DNA of 64,000 nt from Novosphingobium sp. TH158 (GTDB lineage Bacteria; Pseudomonadota; Alphaproteobacteria; Sphingomonadales; Sphingomonadaceae): the NCBI RefSeq assembly GCF_002855555.1, contig NZ_PKRT01000001.1, forward strand, positions 2,446,001-2,510,000, read 5' to 3'. Below, piece after piece: positions 52,942 to 62,080 of the stretch. A model generated the notes under the pieces. That model was given only the letters and a program-made list of their open reading frames with translations, did not search any database and was not told the origin of the DNA. Both the position numbers and the translations under genes were made by a program. Each line of letters starts with the position of its first letter. The first letter of the stretch is position 1.

Positions 52942-54195
52942 TCAGACGGGATGTGGGCCCTTCGAACCCGGCGGGTTGAGCCGGCGGAACAGGCGACCGC
53001 GCTCGCTGAACAGCACCAGCGCCAGCGCCATCAGGCCCGAGATCACCAGCGCCTGCGAAAAGGGCAGCGCGGTCTGGTCGTAGGACTGGCCCACGGCCCA
53101 GCCGATCAGCGATGCCAGCGCCAGCCGGATGAAGGCCTGGACCGAGCTTGCCGCCCCGGCAATCCGGGCGAAGGGCTGAAGCGCGATCGAGCTGAAGTTC
53201 GCGCCGACAAAGCCCATCAGCATCATGGTCAGCGACTGGGCGATGACGAACTGCCAGAGCGTCTGGTGTCCGCTGCTTGCCATCCACAGCTGCAGGCTGC
53301 CCACCACCAGGTAGGCCAGCAGCGCGGTGTGCGAGACGCGCCGCGCGCCGAAGCGTTCGACAATGCGCGAATTGGTGAAGTTGGCGCAGGCCATGGCCAG
53401 GGCCATGCCGCCGAAGATCACCGGGAACAGCGCTCCTGCGCCGAAATGTTCGGCCACCAGCTGCTGGCTCGACTGGATATAGCCCCAGCCGACGCCCAGC
53501 ATGAAGGCGCTGCCCAGCACATAGCCGATGGCGGAGCGCGTCATCACCGCCTCGCGCATGTTGGCGGCGATGATCTTCGGATCGATCGGCTGGCGGTATT
53601 CGGGGTGCAGCGTTTCGGGCAGCCGCGCCCAGACCCACACCATCATCAGCAGCCCCAGCAGGCCCATCGCGCCGAAGATCCAGCGCCAGCCGATGGCCAG
53701 CATGATCCCCTGGCCGACCGTGGGCGCCAGCATCGGCACGACAAGGAAAATCACCGAAATCAGCGATTGCAGCCGCGCCATGCGATCGCCCTCGAAACGG
53801 TCGCGGATGATTGCCGGCGGCACGACGGAAAGCCCGGCGCTCATCAGGCCGAGCACGAAGCGCATGGCGATCAGCGCATCGATATCGTTGACCAGTGCCG
53901 ATGCCAGCGACAGCACGACATAGCCGGCCACGCAGGTCAGCAGCACGGTCTTGCGGCCGAAACGGTCCGCCAGCGAACCGGGAAACAGCGAGCCCAGCCC
54001 CAGCCCGATCAGGAACACGCCGATGATCAGCTGCCGCTTGTTGGGATCGGCAACGTTGAGCTCGCTGGAGATCACGCCCAGCGCGGGCAGCATGGCATCG
54101 ACGGCAAAGGCATGAAGCGCTTGCAGCAGGGCCAGCATGAACACCAGTTCGCGTTCGCCGATGGCCAGCGGCGCCGGGGGAGGAGTGGGCGACAT
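52942..54195 (-). CDS. MFS drug transporter (Bcr/CflA-like)
   Basis: The 417-residue protein has twelve hydrophobic segments and the motif-A signature GSLADRFGRKTVLL. The start FALLQALHAFAVDAMLPAL-like segment and GLMSAGLSVVPPAIIRDRF fit the Bcr/CflA (DHA1) subfamily. Start taken at 54195 (MSPTPPPAP); the longer frame is not membrane-like. It is divergent from dinB. Confidence 0.88.
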   Translation of the reverse strand: MSPTPPPAPLAIGERELVFMLALLQALHAFAVDAMLPALGVISSELNVADPNKRQLIIGVFLIGLGLGSLFPGSLADRFGRKTVLLTCVAGYVVLSLASALVNDIDALIAMRFVLGLMSAGLSVVPPAIIRDRFEGDRMARLQSLISVIFLVVPMLAPTVGQGIMLAIGWRWIFGAMGLLGLLMMVWVWARLPETLHPEYRQPIDPKIIAANMREAVMTRSAIGYVLGSAFMLGVGWGYIQSSQQLVAEHFGAGALFPVIFGGMALAMACANFTNSRIVERFGARRVSHTALLAYLVVGSLQLWMASSGHQTLWQFVIAQSLTMMLMGFVGANFSSIALQPFARIAGAASSVQAFIRLALASLIGWAVGQSYDQTALPFSQALVISGLMALALVLFSERGRLFRRLNPPGSKGPHPV

Positions 54196-54286
54196 GGCCC
54201 CGTCAATGAACGTTTGCCCAGCCAAGTGCCACCCCCGACGGCGAATATTTCGCACAGTGTGGCAGAAATCGAATAGCATGGGCGCC

Positions 54287-55408
54287 ATGGAAACGACCGA
54301 CCCGGATGAGGTGCGCGAGCCGATGGGGCTGCGCAAGATCATCCATGTCGACATGGATGCCTTCTACGCCTCGGTCGAGCAGCGCGACGATCCCGCGCTG
54401 CGCGGCCGGCCGGTGGCCGTGGGCGGCGATGGCCTGCGCGGGGTGGTTGCGGCGGCAAGCTATGAGGCGCGGCGCTTCGGCGTGCGCTCGGCGATGGCCT
54501 CGGCCAAGGCCAGGCGGCTGTGCGCGGAGCTGGTTTTCGTGCGGCCGCGCTTTGCCGTGTACCGCGAGGTGTCGCGCCAGATCCGCGCGATATTCCGCGA
54601 ATATACCCCGCACGTGGAGCCGCTTTCGCTCGACGAGGCCTATCTCGACGTCACCGAAGACCTCAAGGGCATCGGCTCCGCCACGCGCATCGCCGAACTG
54701 ATCCGGGCCCGGATCAAGGCCGAAACCGGGCTGACTGCCAGCGCCGGGGTTTCCTACAACAAGTTCCTCGCCAAGATCGCCAGCGACCAGAACAAGCCCG
54801 ATGGCCTGTGCCTGATCCGCCCGGGCGAGGGCGCGCGTTTCGTTGCGCAGCTGCCGGTGCGGCGCTTCCACGGCATCGGCCCCAAGGGCGCGGAAAAGAT
54901 GGAGCGGCTGGGCATCCACACCGGCGCGGATATTGCGGCGAAGGACCTGCACTTCCTGCGCCAGCACTTCGGCAGCCAGGCGGAATACCTCTACCGCGTC
55001 GCCCGGGGGATCGACCTGCGCCGGGTGAGCGCCGACCGTCCGCGCAAGTCGGTCGGGGCGGAGCGGACCTACGATCACGACATCTCCACCGGCCCCGCCA
55101 TGCACGAGGCACTCGACCGGATCGTCGCCATTGTCTGGGGCGATATCGAGCGGTTGGGGGCCAAAGGCCGCACGATAACGCTCAAGCTGCGCTATTCCGA
55201 CTTCACCCTGAAAACGCACGCCCGCTCGCTGGCGCAGGTGGTCAACGGGCGCGCCGAATTCGCGGCCATCGGTCATGCCCTGTTGGACGAGCTACTGCCC
55301 CTGCCGCAGCCGGTCCGCCTGCTGGGGCTGACCCTGTCATCGCTGGAGGGCGATGGCCCGGCCGGCCCGGTCAGCCCGCGAGAGGCCGCGCAGCTTTCGC
55401 TGCTGTGA
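54287..55408 (+). CDS. dinB: DNA polymerase IV
   Basis: The 373-residue Y-family polymerase carries the catalytic DMDAFYASVE, SLDEAYLDV and the little-finger region. It bypasses lesions with low fidelity. No clear LexA box was seen upstream. The start at 54278 (MGAME) is three codons longer and equally possible. Its last 38 bp overlap the convergent NUDIX gene. Confidence 0.95.
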   Translation: METTDPDEVREPMGLRKIIHVDMDAFYASVEQRDDPALRGRPVAVGGDGLRGVVAAASYEARRFGVRSAMASAKARRLCAELVFVRPRFAVYREVSRQIRAIFREYTPHVEPLSLDEAYLDVTEDLKGIGSATRIAELIRARIKAETGLTASAGVSYNKFLAKIASDQNKPDGLCLIRPGEGARFVAQLPVRRFHGIGPKGAEKMERLGIHTGADIAAKDLHFLRQHFGSQAEYLYRVARGIDLRRVSADRPRKSVGAERTYDHDISTGPAMHEALDRIVAIVWGDIERLGAKGRTITLKLRYSDFTLKTHARSLAQVVNGRAEFAAIGHALLDELLPLPQPVRLLGLTLSSLEGDGPAGPVSPREAAQLSLL

Positions 55409-55862
55409 CATAGCCCGGCAACGCGCCGACCAGCTTGGGGGACATAGCCTGCGGCAGGCGGTCAAGCGCGAAAAAGCACGCCTCGATCACCTCGCGGCCA
55501 TCGGGCCGGGGGCTGTCTTGCGTCCAGCCGGCAACGATGCGGACCTCGTGACATGCGCCATGCAGGACATCGCTGACGAAGCCCACCTCGACCATGCCGG
55601 ACAGTTGCAGGCCCGCCTCTTCCATCACTTCACGCGCGGCGGCGGCGCGGGCATCTTCGCCGCGCTTCAGACCTCCGCCAGGCAGCATCCAGCCGCGCGA
55701 GCCATAGGAATGGCGGATCAGCAGCACCCGGTCCGTGTCGTCCAGAACCACCACCCGGCAGCCTGTCACCCGCGCGCCGCTCCATCGCCACCAGCGCAGG
55801 CGGATGAAGTGGACCGTGCGCAGCGCAACGATGTGGACGGGGCGGGGTATCAGGTAAAGCAT
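55371..55862 (-). CDS. NUDIX hydrolase
   Basis: The 163-residue protein has an intact Nudix box: GGGLKRGEDARAAAAREVMEE then AG. The N-terminal part is hydrophobic/Arg-rich (HFIRLRWWRWSG). It cleaves a nucleoside diphosphate-linked substrate that is not identifiable. It overlaps the start of pgl's end by 13 bp and the dinB 3' end by 38 bp. Confidence 0.9.
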   Translation of the reverse strand: MLYLIPRPVHIVALRTVHFIRLRWWRWSGARVTGCRVVVLDDTDRVLLIRHSYGSRGWMLPGGGLKRGEDARAAAAREVMEEAGLQLSGMVEVGFVSDVLHGACHEVRIVAGWTQDSPRPDGREVIEACFFALDRLPQAMSPKLVGALPGYVTAAKAARPLAG

Positions 55863-56470
55863 GTGACGGGCGCGTGCACCACCTTCAGCAGCCGCGCCAC
55901 CGGCAGGTCATTGGCGCCCAGTGCCGCCGCCTCGAACAGTGCGCGCTTTTCCGCGCCGCGAATGACGAAGAACAGCGCGTCGCAGTCGGCGAGCGCCGGA
56001 ATGGTCAGCGTCAGCCGGTCGAACGGGGCTTCGGGCGGCAGGGGATCGGGCGTGATGCGGCGCAGCGGCAGCGGATCGTCCGCCTGTGGATCGGTATTGG
56101 GGAACAGCGAGGCGACGTGGCCATCGTTGCCCATGCCCAGCCAGGCGAGCGCGAAACGCGGCGGCACCGCGCCTTCCGCCAGTGGCACGATCCGCGCGCC
56201 CAGCGGTTCCAGCAGCGCCCGGATGCGGCCGACATTCGATGCGGCATGGTCCTCGGGCACGATGCGGTCATCCCCCGGCCAGACGCAGACGCGGCGCCAG
56301 TCGATGGCGTGATGCGTCAGTTCGGCAAGGATCGGAAAGGGGGTGGATCCGCCCGGCAGGGTGATAGCCACCCCTTCCGAGCCCGCCCGCTGCAGCGCGA
56401 TCAGCAGGCGGTCGGCGATCCAGTCGGCAATGGCGCGGTCGCTGGCGTTGTCGATCACTTCGATGGGCAT
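55850..56470 (-). CDS. pgl: 6-phosphogluconolactonase
   Basis: The 206-residue protein has the Pgl motifs LPGGSTPFPILAEL, VWPGDDRIVPEDHAASN and WLGMGNDGHVASLFP. It hydrolyses 6-phosphogluconolactone in the Entner-Doudoroff/pentose route. It overlaps the NUDIX gene by 13 bp and is probably cotranscribed with it. Confidence 0.93.
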   Translation of the reverse strand: MPIEVIDNASDRAIADWIADRLLIALQRAGSEGVAITLPGGSTPFPILAELTHHAIDWRRVCVWPGDDRIVPEDHAASNVGRIRALLEPLGARIVPLAEGAVPPRFALAWLGMGNDGHVASLFPNTDPQADDPLPLRRITPDPLPPEAPFDRLTLTIPALADCDALFFVIRGAEKRALFEAAALGANDLPVARLLKVVHAPVTCFT

Positions 56471-56507
56471 GGCATGGGTCTAGCCCCTTTGCGCCGCCCT
56501 GTCGCGC

Positions 56508-56969
56508 CTAACCGATCACGCTGGAGAGGAACCATACCCGCTGCTCGGCCTGGTCGGTCCAGTCATCGACGATGCCGTCGGTGGCATTGTCCCCCGCATT
56601 GCCGGCGGCTTCCTTCACCTCGCGCAGCCGGGCGATGAAGGCGCGGTTATCGGCCACCAGTTCACGCACCATGGCTTCGGCATCAAGGTCGGCGGCGTCC
56701 TGATCGGCGATGGACGAACGCGCGGCGATGGCGCCGATCGAGGTCAGCGTGGCGCCGCCGTTCTTGCGCACGCGTTCGGCGATCAGGTCGGTCAGGGCGA
56801 AGATTTCCGCCGCCTGCTCGTCAAACAGCAGGTGCAGGTCGCGGAACTGCGGGCCCTTGACGTGCCAGTGGAAATTCTTCGTCTTGATGTAGAGCGCAAA
56901 GCTGTCAGCCAGCAGGTGGTTGAGGCTGTCGACAAGCGCGCGTCGGGCATTGGCATTGTGGTCAGTCAT
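56508..56969 (-). CDS. dps: Dps-type DNA-binding ferritin-like protein
   Basis: The 153-residue protein forms a ferritin-like dodecamer that oxidises iron with H2O2. The ferroxidase site residues are in NFHWHVKGPQFRDLHLLFDEQAAE. An AT-rich upstream region contains the palindrome TTTGATCAAA (57049-57058), a possible regulator site. Confidence 0.94.
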   Translation of the reverse strand: MTDHNANARRALVDSLNHLLADSFALYIKTKNFHWHVKGPQFRDLHLLFDEQAAEIFALTDLIAERVRKNGGATLTSIGAIAARSSIADQDAADLDAEAMVRELVADNRAFIARLREVKEAAGNAGDNATDGIVDDWTDQAEQRVWFLSSVIG

Positions 56970-57048
56970 GGTCCGGTTCCCTTTCGCTGGGCAATAAAGG
57001 GATCATGCCGCAAATCGTTCAATCGGTTAAACTGATAAGAATGGAAAG

Positions 57049-57058
57049 TTTGATCAAA
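57049..57058. promoter_or_regulatory. Palindrome upstream of dps
   Basis: TTTGATCAAA is a perfect 10-bp palindrome 80 bp before dps in an AT-rich stretch that also contains GTTTAA repeats. It may be a site for a stress regulator. Confidence 0.35.
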
Positions 57059-57066
57059 TTAAACGA

Positions 57067-57621
57067 TCAAGGCAATCCGCGCCAGGCAAGCAGCAATCCG
57101 GCGAGCAGCAGGAAGGCACCGGCGATCCGCCGCAACCGGGGCATCAGCGGATGGCCTGCGATTTCGGGCGCGGTCCATGCCGTGGCCAGCGCCACCGCGC
57201 CGCTGGCAATGGCACCCAGGGCCGCGGTTACCGGCGCGGCGCTGAGCAGGGCGAGGGCAAGGACCATGAAGCGCACGGCGTCGGTCACCTGCTGCGCAGC
57301 GATGACAAGCCCTGCGGCGAACAGCGACTGCGTCGGCTCCTCTGGCGGGCGCTTGGCCCCCAGCAGCAGCGCCTCGCCACCGGCAAGCACCAGCGCAATT
57401 CCGGCGAAGATCATCTTCGCGCCGCTGCCCGGCACCTGCCCCGAAAGCGTCGTCGCCAGCCAGGCGGCGGCGGCACAGGTCAGCGCGGTGACGGCAAGCG
57501 CGACGATAAGCAGCCCCGGCCGCGCACCCTGCCGGGCAGACATCTGCGCCACCAGCAACTGGTCGCGCGCGCCAAGGCTGGCGAGCAGGCAGGCAAGGAA
57601 GGCGAAAAGAAAGCCGCTCAT
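57067..57621 (-). CDS. TMEM165/GDT1 (UPF0016)-like membrane protein with altered motifs
   Basis: The 184-residue protein has six hydrophobic segments in two halves, the GDT1 layout. Where cation-transporting members have ExGDKT, this one has LGARDQL and QQVTDAVRF, so only the Asp is kept. Transport function is therefore doubtful. It lies upstream of dps on the same strand. Confidence 0.55.
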   Translation of the reverse strand: MSGFLFAFLACLLASLGARDQLLVAQMSARQGARPGLLIVALAVTALTCAAAAWLATTLSGQVPGSGAKMIFAGIALVLAGGEALLLGAKRPPEEPTQSLFAAGLVIAAQQVTDAVRFMVLALALLSAAPVTAALGAIASGAVALATAWTAPEIAGHPLMPRLRRIAGAFLLLAGLLLAWRGLP

Positions 57622-57674
57622 GCCGGTTCAGCCACGGCGCCTTGGCGGCAGGGCGGGTTTCGTGCCACCCGCGC

Positions 57675-58229
57675 CTAGAGCCTCGGCAGCGTCACTCCGC
57701 GCTGGCCCATGTACTTGCCCGCGCGGTCGGCATAGCTCGTCTCGCAGGGCTCGTTGCCCTTGAGGAACAGGAACTGGCAGGCGCCTTCGTTGGCATAGAT
57801 CTTGGCGGGCAGGGGCGTGGTGTTGGAGAATTCCAGCGTCACGTGGCCTTCCCAGCCGGGTTCCAGCGGCGTCACGTTCACGATGATGCCGCAGCGGGCA
57901 TAGGTGCTCTTGCCCAGGCAGATGACGAGCACATCGCGCGGCACGCGGAAGTATTCGACCGTGCGGGCAAGCGCGAAGGAATTGGGCGGGATCACGCAGA
58001 CGTCGGTCTTGCGGTCGACGAAGGAGTTGGCGGCGAAGTCCTTGGGATCGACCACGGCGCTATCGACATTGGTGAAGATCTTGAACTCGTCCGCCACGCG
58101 CGCGTCATAGCCGTAGGAGGAGAGCCCGTAGGAAATGCAGCCTTCGCGCCGCTGGCTTTCGACAAACGGCTCGATCATGCCGTTTTCGCGCGCCTGCTGC
58201 CGGATCCACTTGTCTGAAAGAATCGCCAT
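57675..58229 (-). CDS. dcd: dCTP deaminase
   Basis: The 184-residue trimeric enzyme starts at the Met at 58229 ([12 protein letters not shown]). It contains the substrate-binding [16 protein letters not shown] with the catalytic Glu and [11 protein letters not shown]. It makes dUTP from dCTP, the route to dTMP. The frame extends upstream to 58331 but without family sequence. Confidence 0.96.
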   Translation of the reverse strand: MAILSDKWIRQQARENGMIEPFVESQRREGCISYGLSSYGYDARVADEFKIFTNVDSAVVDPKDFAANSFVDRKTDVCVIPPNSFALARTVEYFRVPRDVLVICLGKSTYARCGIIVNVTPLEPGWEGHVTLEFSNTTPLPAKIYANEGACQFLFLKGNEPCETSYADRAGKYMGQRGVTLPRL

Positions 58230-58284
58230 GCGCCTGTGATTCCCCAGCGAAGCGGCTGGGGCAAGGGCACTGGCACGGTTTTCC

Positions 58285-58806
58285 TTACCTGATTTCCCGC
58301 GCGCCCAGCTGCGGGTTGAGCCGCGTGACAAGGTTGAGCCACAGCTTGGGCCGTCTTACCAGGTTCTGCGGCACGTCGGCCCTGATGCCCACCATCTGCG
58401 CGATGCGGGCGACGAAATGGATGCAATTGCGCTTGTCGAGCAGGTAGCGCTTCTGGCCCGGCGCATCCTTCCACGCGTTCACCTCTGCGACGATGGCCTG
58501 GTACTGGGCATCGCTGAGCGGCACGGTAAAGTGCCGGTTGGTGGAGCGGATGTACTTGTCCTTTTCCACCTGGATGATCCCCGGCACCGGCCCGTTAAGC
58601 GCCGACAGCGCAGAGGCGCTGGTGGAATAGCCATAGTTTTCGCGCACCTGTCGCCCGTCGGCCAGGGTGCCTTCCAGCACGATGAAGGCATGGGGATAGC
58701 GCCCGCCCAGGTAGGATCCATTGAACGAATGGAAAGAAAGCAGGACCTGCGCCGATGCGGGCAAGGGCAGCAGGAGCAGACAAAGAGCGACCAGGAAGCG
58801 GAACAT
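58285..58806 (-). CDS. Secreted permuted papain-like (LRAT/NlpC-type) protein
   Basis: The 173-residue protein has a signal peptide (PASAQ). The domain reads [20 protein letters not shown] early and [10 protein letters not shown] later. His before Cys, with the NCxHF motif, suggests a circularly permuted NlpC/P60-LRAT fold. Substrate is unknown, possibly peptide or lipid amides. It follows dcd on the same strand by 55 bp upstream. Confidence 0.6.
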   Translation of the reverse strand: MFRFLVALCLLLLPLPASAQVLLSFHSFNGSYLGGRYPHAFIVLEGTLADGRQVRENYGYSTSASALSALNGPVPGIIQVEKDKYIRSTNRHFTVPLSDAQYQAIVAEVNAWKDAPGQKRYLLDKRNCIHFVARIAQMVGIRADVPQNLVRRPKLWLNLVTRLNPQLGAREIR

Positions 58807-58877
58807 GCCCGCATCCTAGCCGCCAGGTGGTGGATGGTTCCGTGGCGCGATCGAAAATGCGCCGGACGGATAGGATG

Positions 58878-58918
58878 ACGGGCCTGCCCGATCGGGGAGG
58901 GTTGATGGACAGGCCCGT
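58878..58918 (-). terminator. Possible terminator after TonB receptor gene
   Basis: ACGGGCCTG and CAGGCCCGT form a perfect 9-bp stem with a 23-nt loop, 30 bp after the receptor stop. No T-run follows, so this is weak; a second short hairpin lies at 58923-58938. Confidence 0.35.
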
Positions 58919-58947
58919 ATGTCCCCCGCAGGCGGGGGGGAATTGGA

Positions 58948-61272
58948 TCAGAAGCGCACGCCGACCGTGACGTTCCAGGTGCGCGGATCGCCGTAGTAGA
59001 CGGTCTGGATGTTGCCGACCGAGCTGAACTCCTGCCCGTCGGTGCGATAGCGGCTGTCGGACACGTTCTTCACCATGCCGCGCAGGTAGTAGGAGCCAAG
59101 GTCCACCTGGGCATAGAGATTGCCGAGGAAGTAGCCCGGCTCGACCAGTCCCGGACGGTTATCGACCGAGAGGTAGTGCTTGTCGACAAAGCGGGCATCG
59201 CCGCCCAGCGTCAGCGTCGCTTCACCCATCGGGATCTTGTAGTCCGCGCCAAGGCGCAGCGTCAGCGGCGGCGCGAAGGCGGGGCGGCAGGTGATCGCCG
59301 TTCCGGTGGGGTTGCAGCTGTAGGACGGAGCGCGGCGGCCGTCGTTGAATTCCTGGTAATCGGCATCGAGGTAGCCGACCGAGGCATTCAGCGTCAGCGC
59401 CTTCGTCGGCTTGATCGTCGCCTCGATCTCGAAGCCCTGCATCCGCAGCTTGCCGGCGTTGATCACCGGGAAGCTGCCACCGTTGATGCCGGTGTTGCCG
59501 CCACCGACGCGGGCCTGGAAATCGCGGTACTGCGAATGGAACAGCGCGGCGGAAAGCAGGACGCGGCCATCGAGCAGGCTGGCCTTGGCGCCCAGTTCAT
59601 AGGTCCACACGGTTTCAGGCGCGAAAGTGGGGACGATCTTGGTGGTCGATCCCACTGCCAGCGTCACGTCGCCAAGGCCGTTGACGCGGCCGTTGAACCC
59701 GCCCGACTTGAAGCCCTTGCTGGCCGAAACGTAGATCGTGCTGTTCTCGGTCGGCTTGTAGGACAGGCTGGCCATCGGCGTCCACGCGTCGAACGTCACC
59801 CGGTCCAGCGTGTTGAACGGCGAGGGCAGGCTGTTCGGGAAAGTGAAGGTGCTGACGATGTTGATCGTCGAGAATACCGGGCTGGTCGTGGTTGCCGTGG
59901 TGGTGCGGAAATAGTCCTTCGATTCATGCGTGTAACGCAGGCCCGCCGTGAGCGAGAGCTTGTCGGTAAGGCTGTAGGTCAGCTGGCCGAAGGCGGCGTA
60001 GCTCTTGGTCACCTGGTCGTCGCTGATCGTGCGCAGGAAGTTCAGCGGCGTGCCGAGGTAGCGCAGGTAGCTGTCGGCATAGGCTTCCTGGTAGGAATCG
60101 ACGCCTTCGTTCAGGTAATAGAGGCCGAGCACGCCCTTCAGCTTGTCACTGGTGTACTTCAGCTGCATTTCCTGGCTGAACTGGTGCTGGTCCAGCCCGA
60201 CGAAGACATCGCCCAGCTCGGCCGCCGTCGCGTCGATATCGACGAAGAAGGCGGTCTTCAGCTTGCGATAGGCGGTGATCGAGGTCAGCTGCAGCGCATC
60301 CGACAGGTCGACGTTGATCGTGCCCGAGACACCCCAGTGGTCGAGTTCCTGCCCTTCGTTGCCCTTGAAGCTGGTCGAGGCCTTGAAGGCGTAGGGCGCG
60401 GTCGGCGCGGCAGCGATGATGAACGGAGTGACGGCCGAGAAGGTGGCGTTGTAGTCAAAGCCCACCAGGTCTGCCGTGGCATGGCCCAGCGTCAGGCTAT
60501 TGCGCTGGCGGGTATAGTCGCCCGAGACCAGCAGCTCGACATTTTCGGCGGCCTTGACGCGCAGGATCGAACGGAACGACAGGTTGTCGCGGTCATTGTA
60601 CTTGCGGCCCGTAGCCGGGTCGGTGACGATGCCGTCGCGCTGGTCATAGACCCCGGCGAGCGAGATCGCGGCCATTCCGGGCGCCAGCGGCACCGAGACA
60701 TAGCCCTTGGCGGTCATCTCGTTGTAGCGGCCATAGGTGAAGGCGGCTTCGCCGTTCAGCGCATCATAGTCCGGCTTCTTGGAGACGATGTTCACCGCGC
60801 CGCCGATGGTGTTCTTGCCATAGAGCGTGCCCTGCGGACCGCGCAGCACTTCCACGCGCTGGACGTCGAACATGTTGAGCAGCGCGCCCTGAATGCGGCT
60901 GAGATAGACGCCATCGACATAGACGCCGACCGCCGGGTCGAAGGTCTGCAGCGCGTCGGGCTGGCCGATGCCGCGGATGAAGAAATTGGCGCTGGTCGCC
61001 GAACCGCGGCCCTGCACGATGTTCACGTTGGGAACCGCGCCCTGCACGCCGGAAAGGTCGGCCGCGCCCAGCTTGGTTAGCTGCGCGCTGCCCATGGCGG
61101 TAACCGCGATCGGCACGTCGATCAGCTTTTCCTCGATCTTGCGCGCGACCACGGTGATTACTTCGCCATCGGCCTCTTCGGCGGGCGCATCCTGCGCGAA
61201 GGCGGGGGTGGCAAGCGTGGTGAGGGCCGTTGCGGCCAGGGCCATGCGGATGGTGCGACGCGTGCGGATCAT
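58948..61272 (-). CDS. TonB-dependent receptor
   Basis: The 774-residue outer-membrane receptor starts at the Met at 61272 (MIRTRRTIRMALA), after GGGAGAG as ribosome-binding site; the frame runs on to 61341 without signal sequence. It has a signal peptide (TPAFAQ), a TonB-box-like EVITVVAR, a plug domain (FFIRGIGQPDALQTFDPAVG, LRGPQGTLYGKNTIGG) and a barrel that ends in Phe (WNVTVGVRF). In sphingomonads such receptors import siderophores, sugars or aromatics. The TetR gene is divergent. Confidence 0.95.
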   Translation of the reverse strand: MIRTRRTIRMALAATALTTLATPAFAQDAPAEEADGEVITVVARKIEEKLIDVPIAVTAMGSAQLTKLGAADLSGVQGAVPNVNIVQGRGSATSANFFIRGIGQPDALQTFDPAVGVYVDGVYLSRIQGALLNMFDVQRVEVLRGPQGTLYGKNTIGGAVNIVSKKPDYDALNGEAAFTYGRYNEMTAKGYVSVPLAPGMAAISLAGVYDQRDGIVTDPATGRKYNDRDNLSFRSILRVKAAENVELLVSGDYTRQRNSLTLGHATADLVGFDYNATFSAVTPFIIAAAPTAPYAFKASTSFKGNEGQELDHWGVSGTINVDLSDALQLTSITAYRKLKTAFFVDIDATAAELGDVFVGLDQHQFSQEMQLKYTSDKLKGVLGLYYLNEGVDSYQEAYADSYLRYLGTPLNFLRTISDDQVTKSYAAFGQLTYSLTDKLSLTAGLRYTHESKDYFRTTTATTTSPVFSTINIVSTFTFPNSLPSPFNTLDRVTFDAWTPMASLSYKPTENSTIYVSASKGFKSGGFNGRVNGLGDVTLAVGSTTKIVPTFAPETVWTYELGAKASLLDGRVLLSAALFHSQYRDFQARVGGGNTGINGGSFPVINAGKLRMQGFEIEATIKPTKALTLNASVGYLDADYQEFNDGRRAPSYSCNPTGTAITCRPAFAPPLTLRLGADYKIPMGEATLTLGGDARFVDKHYLSVDNRPGLVEPGYFLGNLYAQVDLGSYYLRGMVKNVSDSRYRTDGQEFSSVGNIQTVYYGDPRTWNVTVGVRF

Positions 61273-61319
61273 GGAACGAACTCTCCCTGCGGCGCCCGAT
61301 TGCGCCGACTCCTGATTCG

Positions 61320-61348
61320 TCAATATTGAAAGTTGAACCACCTTTCAA
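61320..61348 (-). promoter_or_regulatory. Promoter of TonB receptor gene
   Basis: On the minus strand TTGAAA (61348-61343), 17 bp, TATTGA (61325-61320). The TetR operator candidate fills most of the spacer. Confidence 0.6.
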
Positions 61349-61352
61349 CTTT
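61329..61352. promoter_or_regulatory. TetR operator candidate
   Basis: AAAGTTGAA and TTCAACTTT are perfect 9-bp arms with a 6-bp spacer, between the receptor and the TetR genes. It overlaps the receptor promoter, so binding would block it. Confidence 0.7.
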
Positions 61353-61440
61353 TGATTGGCGAACGCGCCGGTTCGCGTTAAGCCGTGGCGCAGAGGCAAC
61401 AGCGGCGAAGGGCCGGCTGCCCGGCGGGAGACTTGGGAAA

Positions 61441-62076
61441 GTGGCGCAGGATCCGGCGCAGAAAGTGCAGAAGGGCGCGGCCAGCCCCGGCAAGGAGCCG
61501 CGCACCGCGCGTGGGCGCGAAACGCTGCGCCGCCTGCTCGATGCCGCCGCCGCCGAATTCGGCGAGCGCGGTTTCCATGAAGCCTCGATCAGCGGCATCA
61601 CCCGCCGCGCCGGCACCGCGCTGGGCAGCTTCTATACCTATTTCGACAGCAAGGACGCGATCTTCTCGGCGCTGGTGCGGCACATGAGCCAGTCGGTCGC
61701 CACGGCGGCCGCGGCGGGCGTTACCCCGGGCAGTACCGGCGTCGTCCGCGAGCGCGAGGCGCTGGCCGCTTTCCTTGCCTTCGCGCGTGAGCACAAGGAA
61801 TTGTACCGCATCATCGACGAGGCGGAATTTGCCGATCCAGCGGCCTGGCGCGCGCACTACGAAGGCACCGCCACCCGCATCGCGGCCCGCTTCGACGAGA
61901 GCGTTGCCGCTGGCAGCGTGGCTCCGGGCGACAGCGAGGTGCGCGCCTGGGCGGTGATGGGAATGAACGTGTTCCTGGGCCTGCGCTTTGGCATCTGGGG
62001 GGATGACCGCAGCGTGGATGACGTTGCCGCAGAGGCCGAGAAATTGCTGCGCGACGGTGTGGGCCGCCGGCCCTAG
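61441..62076 (+). CDS. TetR-family transcriptional regulator
   Basis: About 211 residues from a GTG start at 61441; a TTG at 61333 would add 36 poorly structured residues. The HTH reads GFHEASISGITRRAGTALGSFYTYFDSKDAIF, classical TetR. The C-terminal ligand domain is helical. It is divergent from the TonB receptor gene and probably controls it through the inverted repeat at 61329-61352. Confidence 0.92.
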   Translation: MAQDPAQKVQKGAASPGKEPRTARGRETLRRLLDAAAAEFGERGFHEASISGITRRAGTALGSFYTYFDSKDAIFSALVRHMSQSVATAAAAGVTPGSTGVVREREALAAFLAFAREHKELYRIIDEAEFADPAAWRAHYEGTATRIAARFDESVAAGSVAPGDSEVRAWAVMGMNVFLGLRFGIWGDDRSVDDVAAEAEKLLRDGVGRRP

Positions 62077-62080
62077 GCGG

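Noticed and set aside
54196-54286. LexA box upstream of dinB
   Set aside because: No GAAC-N7-GAAC or GTTC-N7-GTTC pattern is present in the divergent region.
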